Shown here piece by piece: positions 1 through 7,341 of a stretch of DNA of 31,078 nucleotides. Made by a program: the position numbers and the translations under genes. Within the stretch, counting starts at the first letter, position 1; every line of letters starts with the position of its first letter. Source of the DNA: Veillonella sp. (GTDB taxonomy: Bacteria > Bacillota_C > Negativicutes > Veillonellales > Veillonellaceae). The stretch spans positions 1-31,078 of the forward strand of contig JAGZGB010000015.1 in assembly GCA_018367495.1 (NCBI GenBank), in the 5' to 3' direction. The notes beneath the pieces were generated by a model. The model was not told where the DNA came from and did no database searches. It saw nothing but the letters and a program-made list of their open reading frames with translations.

Positions 1-225
1 GTGTAAGGCTAATCGTTCTGCCGTCAAAATAGAGATGGCAATCGGCACACCTGCGCTCGAAATTTGTAATAGTAACAAATAGATAGGAAAGGCCATCTGG
101 TAGATACCGATGCCTTCACCACCCAAGATGCGGGATAGAAGAATCCAGTTAATACTACCGATGGCTTTCACTACGAAACCGGCAATGGTTAAAATTAAGG
201 TTCCTTTTAAAAATCCACTAGCCAT
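1..225 (-). CDS. SpoVB/MATE-like polysaccharide flippase, N-terminal fragment
   Basis: This is the first 75 codons of a membrane protein that continues beyond the left edge of the window. The visible part starts MASGFLKGTLILTIAGF and has two hydrophobic stretches (about residues 8-22 and 42-66) separated by a short loop with SRILGGEGIGIYQMAFP. The 'LGGEGIGIYQ' signature near the first helix is typical of the oligosaccharide flippase / stage V sporulation protein B branch of the MOP superfamily, which moves lipid-linked glycans across the inner membrane. The start codon lies 3 nt after the fba stop, so the gene is probably co-transcribed with fba and may depend on translational coupling, as no clear Shine-Dalgarno is seen. 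The exact substrate cannot be told from 75 residues. Confidence 0.7.
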   Translation of the reverse strand, partial: MASGFLKGTLILTIAGFVVKAIGSINWILLSRILGGEGIGIYQMAFPIYLLLLQISSAGVPIAISILTAERLALH

Positions 226-228
226 TGA

Positions 229-1158
229 TTATAGTTTGTTGGAAGAACCTAAAACATTTTTAATTTTGTGAGCTACCATGCCTTTAATAGCATCACGAGC
301 AGGTCCTAAGTATTTACGAGGGTCAAATTCGGATGGATTTTGAGCCAAGTATTCACGTACAGATGCAGTCATTGCAAGGCGAAGGTCTGTATCGATATTG
401 ATTTTGCAAACTGCCATTTGAGCTGCTTGGCGAAGCATTGCTTCAGGTACGCCTTGTGCACCTGGAATGTTGCCACCGAATTCGTTACATTTAGCTACGA
501 ATTCAGGCAATACGGAGGATGCACCATGTAATACGATAGGGAAGTTAGGCAACAATTCGCCAACTTTTTTCAAACGATCGAAGTCGAGGTAAGGGTCACC
601 TTTAAATTTATAAGCACCGTGGCTGGTACCAATAGCAATTGCTAAGGAGTCTACACCTGTAAGATGTACGAATTCAGCAGCTTGTTCTGGGTCAGTGAAG
701 CGAGCATCTGCATCGGATACATTTACATCATCTTCAACACCAGCTAAACGGCCCAATTCTGCTTCTACTACCACGCCATGAGCATGAGCATATTCAACAA
801 CTTGTTTAGTGATTTTTACGTTTTCATCGAAATCATGGTGAGATGCGTCGATCATAACGGATGTGAAACCACCATCTACACAATCTTTACAGATTTCAAA
901 GGAATCGCCGTGATCAAGGTGAAGAGCGATAGGTAAGTTGCTGTCTTCAAGAGCTGCTTCTACGAGTTTTACAAGGTAAATATGTTTAGCATATTTACGA
1001 GCACCTGCAGATACTTGCAAGATAAGAGGGGATTGTTCCTCTTTGGCTGCATCTACGATACCTTGTACGATTTCCATGTTGTTTACATTGAAAGCGCCAA
1101 CAGCATAGCCGCCTTCATAGGCTTTTTTGAACATTTCTGTAGTAGTAACTAATGGCAT
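229..1158 (-). CDS. fba: Class II fructose-1,6-bisphosphate aldolase
   Basis: This enzyme cleaves fructose 1,6-bisphosphate to glyceraldehyde 3-phosphate and dihydroxyacetone phosphate (and the reverse) in cytoplasmic glycolysis and gluconeogenesis. The protein is 309 aa, the usual class II length. It carries the zinc/catalytic motif HLDHGDSFE (Asp82, His83), the second ligand region TSHGAYKFKG (His180) and HGASS (His211), and the C-terminal CKINIDTDLR segment that binds dihydroxyacetone phosphate. The start is placed at the ATG giving MPLVTTTEMF because AAGGAGGACAAC sits just in front of it; an in-frame ATG ten codons further upstream has no such site and would add an atypical MTGPMAKEDN extension. 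Class II is metal-dependent, unlike the Schiff-base class I enzyme. Confidence 0.97.
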   Translation of the reverse strand: MPLVTTTEMFKKAYEGGYAVGAFNVNNMEIVQGIVDAAKEEQSPLILQVSAGARKYAKHIYLVKLVEAALEDSNLPIALHLDHGDSFEICKDCVDGGFTSVMIDASHHDFDENVKITKQVVEYAHAHGVVVEAELGRLAGVEDDVNVSDADARFTDPEQAAEFVHLTGVDSLAIAIGTSHGAYKFKGDPYLDFDRLKKVGELLPNFPIVLHGASSVLPEFVAKCNEFGGNIPGAQGVPEAMLRQAAQMAVCKINIDTDLRLAMTASVREYLAQNPSEFDPRKYLGPARDAIKGMVAHKIKNVLGSSNKL

Positions 1159-1262
1159 GTTGTCCTCCTTGGCCATAGGGCCTGTCATATCATGTTATTA
1201 ATACTGTGACTGCCAGCATTTTAGCGTATACGAACTAGATGAAATACTAGCGGTATTGCAAT

Positions 1263-1291
1263 CATATATCAATTCAAGTTAAGTATATCAA
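1263..1291 (-). promoter_or_regulatory. Putative fba promoter
   Basis: Read on the minus strand, TTGATA (-35) is followed by 17 nt and TATATG (-10). This would start a transcript about 98 nt before the fba ATG, leaving a long 5' leader that includes a small CTAG-N8-CTAG inverted repeat. The match is moderate and rests on sequence only. Confidence 0.4.
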
Positions 1292-1409
1292 GAAACACTA
1301 TAAAGGGCCAACATTTTTTCTATAACTTATATATAAAATTTGTCTAGTTTTATGGCCCATGTGGGTTAATTTAAATATATCAGTATTTATTTAGTAGAAA
1401 TTGGTTGGC

Positions 1410-2309
1410 TTAGTAGATTAGCAATGCCTTCATATCTGATGGCATGGATGCCTGTAATTCTAACCATTCATTTGTCATGGGATGGTAAAAGCTAACGCGC
1501 GATGCATGGAGTGCTTGACGTCCAATATAGTTTAAATGCCCACCATAAAGGTCGTCTCCAGCAAGTGGATATCCTAGTTGAGATAGATGGACGCGAATCT
1601 GATGAGTACGCCCCGTATGTAACAAACATTGAACATGAGTGAAGTATTGGTCTATCATATTTTGACTAATGGCATTACTACTAAGAACCGTTATATCTGT
1701 GTGAGCTGGTTTACCTTCATTCGTACAACATCGCTCGATAATACTACCTGGTTTACGTCCGATAGGCCACTGAATGCTTATAGAATTGGTAGGTAATTGA
1801 CCTTCTACAATAGCGTCGTAAATTTTATGGAAATGAGTTCGCTTTTTATCAAATGCATGTTGTACTACAGATGTTTTTGCGATGATAACAATGCCAGAGG
1901 TATCCTTATCTAATCGATGAACAGGATGAAAATCATAATGCTGATTTGTCTCTTGATAGTAATATAGAACACCGTTTGCTAAGGTATAATCTCGTACCGT
2001 TGAGGTAGGATGCATGAGTACACCAGCCTTCTTGTTGATAACTAGAATATATTCATCTTCGTATACGATATCTAAATCCATATGGCTTAATCTAAATTTC
2101 TGTTCTGGCATTAGCTTCATAACGAGATGGTCGCCACCATGTACCAATGTATTCCAAGTGGAAGGGGTACCATTGACTGTTATGATACCATCATTTTGCA
2201 ATCGCCGCCTCATGCGCTGTGAAATATGCTGTTGTTTTATAATATGATTCATAGACTGCGTATGTACGTCAGAATCTACAATCAAGTCGATTATGGTTGC
2301 TGTTTTCAT
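1410..2309 (-). CDS. RluA-family RNA pseudouridine synthase
   Basis: This protein isomerises specific uridines in rRNA or tRNA to pseudouridine. It is 299 aa with an N-terminal S4-like RNA-binding part (about residues 25-70, with the RMRRRLQNDGIITVNG stretch) and the catalytic domain with the family motif HPVHRLDKDTSG (131-139; catalytic Asp134). The later GRTHQIRVHLSQLGYPLAGD segment is also typical of the RluA/RluC/RluD group. Which nucleotide it modifies cannot be told from sequence alone, so no gene letter is given. The 5' end is odd: there is no Shine-Dalgarno before the chosen ATG, and a TATAAT lies 7 nt upstream of it, which suggests a leaderless mRNA. Confidence 0.9.
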   Translation of the reverse strand: MKTATIIDLIVDSDVHTQSMNHIIKQQHISQRMRRRLQNDGIITVNGTPSTWNTLVHGGDHLVMKLMPEQKFRLSHMDLDIVYEDEYILVINKKAGVLMHPTSTVRDYTLANGVLYYYQETNQHYDFHPVHRLDKDTSGIVIIAKTSVVQHAFDKKRTHFHKIYDAIVEGQLPTNSISIQWPIGRKPGSIIERCCTNEGKPAHTDITVLSSNAISQNMIDQYFTHVQCLLHTGRTHQIRVHLSQLGYPLAGDDLYGGHLNYIGRQALHASRVSFYHPMTNEWLELQASMPSDMKALLIY

Positions 2310-2316
2310 AGATAGT

Positions 2317-2322
2317 ATTATA
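2317..2322 (-). promoter_or_regulatory. TATAAT -10 element seven bases before the RluA-family start
   Basis: On the minus strand the hexamer TATAAT is followed by ACTATCT and then the ATG. Transcription normally starts about 7 nt after a -10, so the mRNA could begin at or next to the A of the ATG. The -35 partner (TTCTTC at 17 nt) is weak. Confidence 0.4.
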
Positions 2323-2473
2323 TCAAATAAATGATGGATGAAGAATTTTTCATAATTTGTTGTCTATATTAGGGTCTATATAGTATAATTTTTATTAATG
2401 TTTTTTATATTTTTTTTATGTGTATGTTTTATTTATGGCACTGCAGTTTTGTTTTCGCAGTTCAATTTCTTAG

Positions 2474-2498
2474 AACCATATGTATAGTAAATATGGTT
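2474..2498 (+). repeat. 8-bp inverted repeat in front of the WG-repeat gene
   Basis: AACCATAT and ATATGGTT form perfect arms around a 9-nt spacer, ending 22 nt before the ATG and 12 nt before the AAAGGAGAGG ribosome binding site. It may be an operator or a short hairpin in the leader; there is no further support for either. Confidence 0.4.
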
Positions 2499-2520
2499 TG
2501 CTTTGTAAAAGGAGAGGTTT

Positions 2521-4137
2521 ATGAATCTTAACAAGAAATCCTTATTAGTCGCTTGTGTGTTGGCGGCTATGTCTACAAGTGCTTTTGCAGCATCTACAAC
2601 AACATCTACTAGTAGTACAACAGTAACAAATCAAGATACAAAAACATCTACTAGTACAAAAGTTACACGTGAGCAACATAGTTCTAGTGTATCTACATCT
2701 ACAACAAATACTACAGAGAAGTCTTCAAGTCGTTCTAGTGGTACATCCGTAGGAGTAGGTGTGGGTATTGGTCGACTTGATACCTTCGTACCTATTTCTG
2801 GGGCCGTTAAAGAACCACCTGCAGGTGTAAAAAAAGCTATGAAGGTATTAAAAGATGACTCCTTATTACAACAAGGCTATTTAGGTCTTGTAAAAGAAAA
2901 GGGGAAATGGGGTATAGTAGGTACAAATGGTCAAGTTGTACTTACGCCAGCTTATAAATCTTTAGACGCATCTAGTAAGAAGGATGGTACTTTCTTTGTT
3001 GAGGAAGGTAAAAATAAAATTTCTCATATTAAAGGCGATGGTACTGTATTAGAATCTGGCAAAGAAGCGCAAGAAGCTTTATATAGCAGCCTTAATGAGA
3101 AAAATACGGCTGTTAAAGAGTTAAATGATTTTGATCCTAAAACTGTTAGTCAAAATTATCCAAGTGATTCTTACGTAGCTTTCACAGAAAAAGGCAAACT
3201 AGGATTTAAAGATGCTAATGGCAATGTAGTAATTCAGCCTCAATTTAAAGCGTTATCCGATGTAGAAACTAAATTTAGTGAGGACCGTGCTTTTGTAAAA
3301 GCTAATGGCAAAGTGGTTGCTATTGATGGTAAAGGTACTGTATTGTTTAATGCTCCATCTAGTGAAGTATATCCATATAAAAATGGCTTAGCTGAATTCC
3401 GCCGTAAGGTTAGTCACTTTGGCCTTGGTGGTATTCTAGGTCTTGTAGGTATGGGCTACTTGTATAATCATGGTGGCGTATATCTTGATGGTCTAGGCGG
3501 TCTTGTTGATGATGGCATGAAGCGTGGCTATATTGATCGTAATGGCACTGTTGTAATCGATAGCAAAAACGATTATGTATATCCTATGGAAGAACATGGT
3601 ACCTTGGTTCGTAATGAAGGTAAATTGGGCTTTATGAATCGTCAAGGTCAATATGTAATTCAACCTGGCAACTATGAAGCTGGTACAATCGACGTAAACA
3701 ATGTATTGTTAACATTGAAAAACAAAGATACTAATAAATACGGTATTTTTGATATGGAAACAGGTCAACAAGAGGTACCATTTAAATACGATACTATTGA
3801 GTTTGTAGGTGAGCACGAAATGTCTGTTACTAACGATACAAATCGTTATGTCGTAGATATGGCTACTGGCCGTGTTATTTATAAAGGCGATAAATCTATG
3901 AACGTAAAAACGTTCCTTGGTGATACGTATACATGGGTATATAACAAAGAAGGTAATTATAAGATTCTATCCCTTGATGGTATGGTAACAGAAACTTCAG
4001 TTATGAAAGATATTTCTGGTACTGGTAGCTTCTCTCATGGTTACAGTCCTGTAAAAATCAAAGGTAAATGGGGTATCATCAACTCTAAAGGTGAGTTAGT
4101 AGTTCCATCTATTTATGATGAAATTACAATTTTATAA
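2521..4137 (+). CDS. Secreted WG-repeat protein
   Basis: The 538-aa product starts with a clear Sec signal peptide (residues 1-23, cleavage after SAFA), so it is exported to the periplasm or cell surface. Residues 24-75 are almost all Ser, Thr and charged residues, a flexible linker. The rest is built from degenerate WG repeats: GKWGIVGTNG near 128, GKLGFKDANG near 225, GYIDRNG near 336, GKLGFMNRQG near 367, KYGIFDMETG near 406 and GKWGIINSKG near 515, each followed by a 'VV.P.Y..' strand. Such repeats form beta-rich, probably protein-binding folds with no known catalytic activity. A Gly-rich hydrophobic insert (about 300-331) breaks the repeat spacing. A strong AAAGGAGAGG lies before the ATG. 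It stands alone between a divergent gene and a terminator, and its function is unknown. Confidence 0.85.
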   Translation: MNLNKKSLLVACVLAAMSTSAFAASTTTSTSSTTVTNQDTKTSTSTKVTREQHSSSVSTSTTNTTEKSSSRSSGTSVGVGVGIGRLDTFVPISGAVKEPPAGVKKAMKVLKDDSLLQQGYLGLVKEKGKWGIVGTNGQVVLTPAYKSLDASSKKDGTFFVEEGKNKISHIKGDGTVLESGKEAQEALYSSLNEKNTAVKELNDFDPKTVSQNYPSDSYVAFTEKGKLGFKDANGNVVIQPQFKALSDVETKFSEDRAFVKANGKVVAIDGKGTVLFNAPSSEVYPYKNGLAEFRRKVSHFGLGGILGLVGMGYLYNHGGVYLDGLGGLVDDGMKRGYIDRNGTVVIDSKNDYVYPMEEHGTLVRNEGKLGFMNRQGQYVIQPGNYEAGTIDVNNVLLTLKNKDTNKYGIFDMETGQQEVPFKYDTIEFVGEHEMSVTNDTNRYVVDMATGRVIYKGDKSMNVKTFLGDTYTWVYNKEGNYKILSLDGMVTETSVMKDISGTGSFSHGYSPVKIKGKWGIINSKGELVVPSIYDEITIL

Positions 4138-4147
4138 TGATTATGTT

Positions 4148-4180
4148 AAGACTGCATTTGAAAGAGTGCAGTCTTTTTCT
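4148..4180 (+). terminator. Rho-independent terminator of the WG-repeat gene
   Basis: AAGACTGCA and TGCAGTCTT pair perfectly over 9 bp around a 10-nt loop and are followed by TTTCT. It begins 11 nt after the stop codon. Confidence 0.85.
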
Positions 4181-4235
4181 ATTTCTTGACTATATTGATT
4201 ATATGTATAAATTTTTTATATTTATCTATATATTT

Positions 4236-4279
4236 ATTCAATAGATATTCAATGGATATTCAATGGATATTCAATGGAT
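4236..4279. repeat. Four tandem copies of an 11-nt unit
   Basis: The unit ATTCAATGGAT occurs three times exactly (from 4247) and once as ATTCAATAGAT (from 4236), head to tail without spacers. The 11-nt period is close to one helical turn, so repeated protein contacts on one face or a bent DNA stretch are possible. Confidence 0.9.
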
Positions 4280-4411
4280 AATTTTTCTATGATTAATAAT
4301 AGTTATAATTAAAAAAATCGATTTACCTAGAAAATAAGCCTGTTATAAGGTATAATTATAGAGATATATTCCGATTTGGTGTACATTTACATTTTCACTT
4401 GGAATATGAGG

Positions 4412-4477
4412 ATGATGAAAGTAATACTATGGACCCCATGCCCAACGGGTTCAGGTGTAGGAGGTATAAATGGCTAA
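4412..4477 (+). CDS. Possible 21-codon leader peptide overlapping yajQ
   Basis: ATGATGAAAGTA opens a small frame that reads [21 protein letters not shown] and stops at TAA 8 nt inside yajQ. A GAGG precedes it, though rather close to the ATG. Its last codons contain the GTAGGAGG that serves as the yajQ ribosome binding site, so ribosomes translating it would pass directly over the yajQ start. It could be a coupling or regulatory leader, or chance. Confidence 0.3.
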   Translation: MMKVILWTPCPTGSGVGGING

Positions 4478-4964
4478 AGATTGTTCCTTTGACGTTGTGT
4501 CTGAAGTGGATATGCAAGAAGTAGATAATGCGGTAAACCAAGCTAAGAAAGAGATTGGTACGCGTTATGATTTCCGCGGTTCCAAAGCGGAAATCAGTCT
4601 TGAAGGCGACACTATAAAAATCATCGGTGATGATGAATATAAATTGAATGCCATTATCGATGTATTAAAAGGCAAGATGATTAAACGTAATGTAGCAATT
4701 AAAAATCTTGACTATGGTAAAGTAGAGCCAGCTGCTGGTGCAACAGTTCGCCAAATCATTACTATTAAAAAAGGCATTACTAAAGAAAATGCTAAAGAAG
4801 TAGTAAAAGCAATTAAAAACATGAAAATCAAGGTACAAGCATCTATCCAAGAGGATCAAGTGCGTGTATCTGGTAAGGATAAAGATGATTTGCAAGCAGT
4901 AATCCAAATGTTAAAACAATTGGATATCCCTGTAGAATTGCAGTTCGTTAACTTCCGTTCCTAA
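4470..4964 (+). CDS. yajQ: YajQ-family nucleotide-binding protein
   Basis: The 164-aa product matches the DUF520/YajQ family from end to end: it opens with [18 protein letters not shown], has the invariant [11 protein letters not shown] segment at about residues 31-41, and closes with [13 protein letters not shown]. The fold is two ferredoxin-like domains. Some members bind cyclic di-GMP and act as cytoplasmic effectors; others have been reported as nucleic-acid or phage-related factors, so the role in this organism is open. The ATG follows GTAGGAGGTATAA. It is upstream of cbiD in the same direction with a 71-nt gap that holds a hairpin, so it could be the first gene of the cobalamin transcript, although it has no known part in that pathway. 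Confidence 0.93.
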   Translation: MAKDCSFDVVSEVDMQEVDNAVNQAKKEIGTRYDFRGSKAEISLEGDTIKIIGDDEYKLNAIIDVLKGKMIKRNVAIKNLDYGKVEPAAGATVRQIITIKKGITKENAKEVVKAIKNMKIKVQASIQEDQVRVSGKDKDDLQAVIQMLKQLDIPVELQFVNFRS

Positions 4965-4980
4965 TAACATATGTCCATAA

Positions 4981-5020
4981 GATAGGGTTAGTTTGATTCA
5001 TTGCAGTCGTTAACCCTATC
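4981..5020 (+). repeat. Hairpin between yajQ and cbiD
   Basis: GATAGGGTTA and TAACCCTATC are perfect 10-bp arms around a 20-nt loop. There is no T run after it; instead GTAGGAGG of cbiD follows within a few bases. It fits a stabilising or translation-modulating hairpin, or a processing site, better than a terminator. Confidence 0.6.
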
Positions 5021-5035
5021 GGTGTAGGAGGCCTT

Positions 5036-6154
5036 ATGAAAGTAGAGGACATGAAGGGTGGCTATACCACAGGTTCATGTGCTACGGCAGGTATGAAAGC
5101 TGGTTTATTGGCCCTCTTAGATAAGATCATCGTGGATCAAGTGGTCATTGAAAATCCTCAAGGTCAGTATATTGAGGTACCTATCAAACAGGTAGAGGTT
5201 ATATCCGATACAGAGGCTAAGGTGACCGTTATGAAAGACGGTGGCGACGATCCTGATGTAACCCATGGCAATGATGTGGAAACGACGGTGACTCTTGATG
5301 ATACTGGTGAACTACGATTCCGGGCAGGCTTTGGCGTTGGGACGGTAACGAAACCGGGCCTTGCGATGCCGCCAGGAGAACCGGCTATCAATCCAGGGCC
5401 TAGGACGATGATGAACATCGTCTTTGAAGAGTATTGTGTACATGGTCAAGGTGTAACGGTAACGGTGAGCGTACCAAACGGTATGGTATTAGCCAAGAAA
5501 ACGTTAAATCATACCCTAGGTATCGAAGGTGGAATTTCTATTATTGGTACTACAGGTATCGTTAAGCCTATGAGCGAAGAAGGATTCAAAAACTCCTTAG
5601 TTCCTCAGCTGAAAGTTATGAAAGCCAATGGTTGTGAAACGGCTGTTCTCGTGCCGGGCCGTATCGGTCAGGATCTGGCGGAACAAGTACTTGGTATACA
5701 TAAGAACCAAATGGCAGAAACGAGCAACTTTATTGGCTTTATGCTTGAAAAGGCAGTACAAATTGGCTTCAAGCGTATCTTGATCATCGGTCATATCGGT
5801 AAGTTAATAAAATTAGCTAGTGGTAGTTTCCATACACACAATCGCATGAGTGATGGTCGCATGGAAAGCATTGTGGCCTATGCTGCCTTAGAAGGGGCAT
5901 CCCAAGCGGTGTGTGAAGAGTTATTTAATTGCCAAACCACAGAGTCTACGTTCCCTATTTTAGAACGAGAAGGCCTGACTGGTGTATACCAACGTGTGGT
6001 AGATCGTGCCTCTCTACGTAGTGAGCGATATATTGCTAACGAAGCAGAGGTAGGTATCATTATTACCACATTAAAAGGTGAGATTTTGGCAATGGATAAG
6101 CATGCAAAAGAGATAGGAGAGCTTGAACAATGGCACATACCTTGTATATCGTAG
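5036..6154 (+). CDS. cbiD: Cobalt-precorrin-5B (C1)-methyltransferase
   Basis: CbiD adds the C1 methyl group to cobalt-precorrin-5B in the anaerobic (cobalt-early) route to cobalamin, using S-adenosylmethionine. The protein is 372 aa, the normal length. It has the family N-terminus GGYTTGSCATAGMKA (residues 8-22) and the GTVTKPGLAMPPGEPAINP segment around 101-119. CbiD occurs only in the anaerobic pathway, so it defines the pathway type. The start is fixed by TGTAGGAGGCC before the ATG. It overlaps cbiE by 25 nt and begins the packed block of eight ring-building genes. Confidence 0.96.
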   Translation: MKVEDMKGGYTTGSCATAGMKAGLLALLDKIIVDQVVIENPQGQYIEVPIKQVEVISDTEAKVTVMKDGGDDPDVTHGNDVETTVTLDDTGELRFRAGFGVGTVTKPGLAMPPGEPAINPGPRTMMNIVFEEYCVHGQGVTVTVSVPNGMVLAKKTLNHTLGIEGGISIIGTTGIVKPMSEEGFKNSLVPQLKVMKANGCETAVLVPGRIGQDLAEQVLGIHKNQMAETSNFIGFMLEKAVQIGFKRILIIGHIGKLIKLASGSFHTHNRMSDGRMESIVAYAALEGASQAVCEELFNCQTTESTFPILEREGLTGVYQRVVDRASLRSERYIANEAEVGIIITTLKGEILAMDKHAKEIGELEQWHIPCIS

Positions 6155-6756
6155 GCATTGGTCCGGGTAATCCTGATTATGTGGTGCCTAGAGGCCTTAA
6201 TTTAATTAAACATGCCACAGTATTGGTAGGCAGTGAACGGTCCTTAGAGGACTTTCAAGAGTCTGGTCAAATTACATATCCTGTAACGGGTAAGCTTGGC
6301 TTACTGGCTGAGCAAATTGAGCGTGAGCTCAATAGCCATGATGTTGTAGTTATGGTAAGCGGTGATACAGGCTACTATAGCTTGTTACCGTATTTGAAAA
6401 AGAAATTTACTGCTAACCCTATTGAGGTTGTACCCGGCATTAGTTCTATGACCTTTGCCTTCGCACGACTCAATGAGGTGTGGCATGATGCGGATTTAAT
6501 GAGCTTTCACGGTCGCCAACCGGCACCAGAGAAGCTCGTATATGAAGCAGGTAAAAAGATGGGGTTCTTGACGGATCCTGAATATAATCCAGCGCATATT
6601 GCGCGTATTTTAATAGATGCAGGTTGGCCCAGAGAAACGAGAGCGGCAGCCCTTGAGCGTTTGAGCTATGATGATGAAAAAATTGTAGACTCCACGTTAG
6701 AGGTATTAACTGAGCTTGAAGGCTTTGGTCATTCTGTAATGGTGGTACTAGGATGA
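6130..6756 (+). CDS. cbiE: Cobalt-precorrin-7 C5-methyltransferase
   Basis: CbiE methylates C5 of the corrin precursor; together with CbiT it does the work of the fused aerobic enzyme CobL. The 208-aa protein is a tetrapyrrole methylase with the N-terminal GIGPGNPD loop (residues 9-16) and VSGDTGYYS, both part of the SAM-binding cleft, and the VVPGISSMTFAFARL segment. The first 25 nt lie inside the end of cbiD, and its stop overlaps the cbiT start in ATGA, so the three genes are very likely translationally coupled. It lacks the CbiT domain, as expected for the two-gene arrangement. Confidence 0.95.
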   Translation: MAHTLYIVGIGPGNPDYVVPRGLNLIKHATVLVGSERSLEDFQESGQITYPVTGKLGLLAEQIERELNSHDVVVMVSGDTGYYSLLPYLKKKFTANPIEVVPGISSMTFAFARLNEVWHDADLMSFHGRQPAPEKLVYEAGKKMGFLTDPEYNPAHIARILIDAGWPRETRAAALERLSYDDEKIVDSTLEVLTELEGFGHSVMVVLG

Positions 6757-7340
6757 GACATTTTTTCGGAATTCCTGATGAGGAATTTATCCGCGGCGAC
6801 GTGCCGATGACGAAATGCGAGATTCGCAAAGCCGTTATGAACGAGGCACGCATCGAGGAGGATAGCATCGTTCTTGACGTAGGTGCTGGTACGGGCTCTA
6901 TCTCCATTGAAGCAGCCTTGGCAGCTCCTAAAGGGCATGTATATGCGATTGAGCGCTTTGATAAAGGCATCGACCTTATCAATGAAAACATGAAGAAATT
7001 CAATGTTAATAATATGACAGTGATTAAATCCAAAGCTCCAGAAGGCATGGAAGAATTGCCTGACCTTGATGCGGTTATTATCGGCGGTAGTGCTGGTGGT
7101 ATGACAGGCATCATGGATGAGGCGCAACGTCTATTAAAAATTGGTGGCCGTCTAGTTGTAACTGCTGTAACAATGGAAACTGGCTACACAATTCTTAAAG
7201 AGTTGAAAGGTCGTCCTTTCACCTATGAAGGTTACCAAATGTCTATCAGCCGTTACCGCAAGGCTGGTCCATATCATTTGTTAGACCCATTGAGTCCGAT
7301 TTTCATTGTATCTGCAACGCGTATCGCAGAAGGAGAGTAA
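6753..7340 (+). CDS. cbiT: Cobalt-precorrin-6B C15-methyltransferase (decarboxylating)
   Basis: CbiT methylates C15 and removes the acetate carboxylate at C12. The 195-aa protein is a class I Rossmann methyltransferase, with the SAM motif DVGAGTGSIS at residues 42-51 and the acidic residue of motif II in YAIERFDKG. The N-terminal GIPDEEFIRGDVPMTKCEIR stretch is characteristic of CbiT. It begins with the ATGA overlap with cbiE, and the cbiF ribosome binding site lies in its last codons. Confidence 0.95.
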   Translation: MRHFFGIPDEEFIRGDVPMTKCEIRKAVMNEARIEEDSIVLDVGAGTGSISIEAALAAPKGHVYAIERFDKGIDLINENMKKFNVNNMTVIKSKAPEGMEELPDLDAVIIGGSAGGMTGIMDEAQRLLKIGGRLVVTAVTMETGYTILKELKGRPFTYEGYQMSISRYRKAGPYHLLDPLSPIFIVSATRIAEGE

Positions 7341-7341
7341 T

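Larger units (their letters stand above)
4138..4469. other. Intergenic region between the WG-repeat gene and yajQ
   Basis: This 332-bp AT-rich gap holds the terminator of the upstream gene, a four-copy 11-nt tandem repeat, a TATAAT element at 4351-4356 that is the best yajQ -10 (no good -35), and a possible 21-codon leader reading frame that overlaps the yajQ start. I see no RNA gene and no riboswitch fold here. Confidence 0.6.

Noticed and set aside
1159..1188. Upstream ATG for fba giving MTGPMAKEDN
   Set aside because: The AAGGAGG lies between this ATG and the MPLVTTTEMF start, and the family begins at the latter.
4412..4477. Resemblance of the leader peptide (TPCPTG) to the start of PTS fructose IIB proteins (TACPTG)
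   Set aside because: The frame ends after 21 codons and the next gene is yajQ; similarity over six residues is not evidence for a PTS remnant.
6470..7127. Two overlapping minus-strand frames (up to 214 codons) opposite cbiE and cbiT
   Set aside because: Both cover well-supported methyltransferase genes, have no family motifs and no ribosome binding site; they are mirror frames of biased codons.
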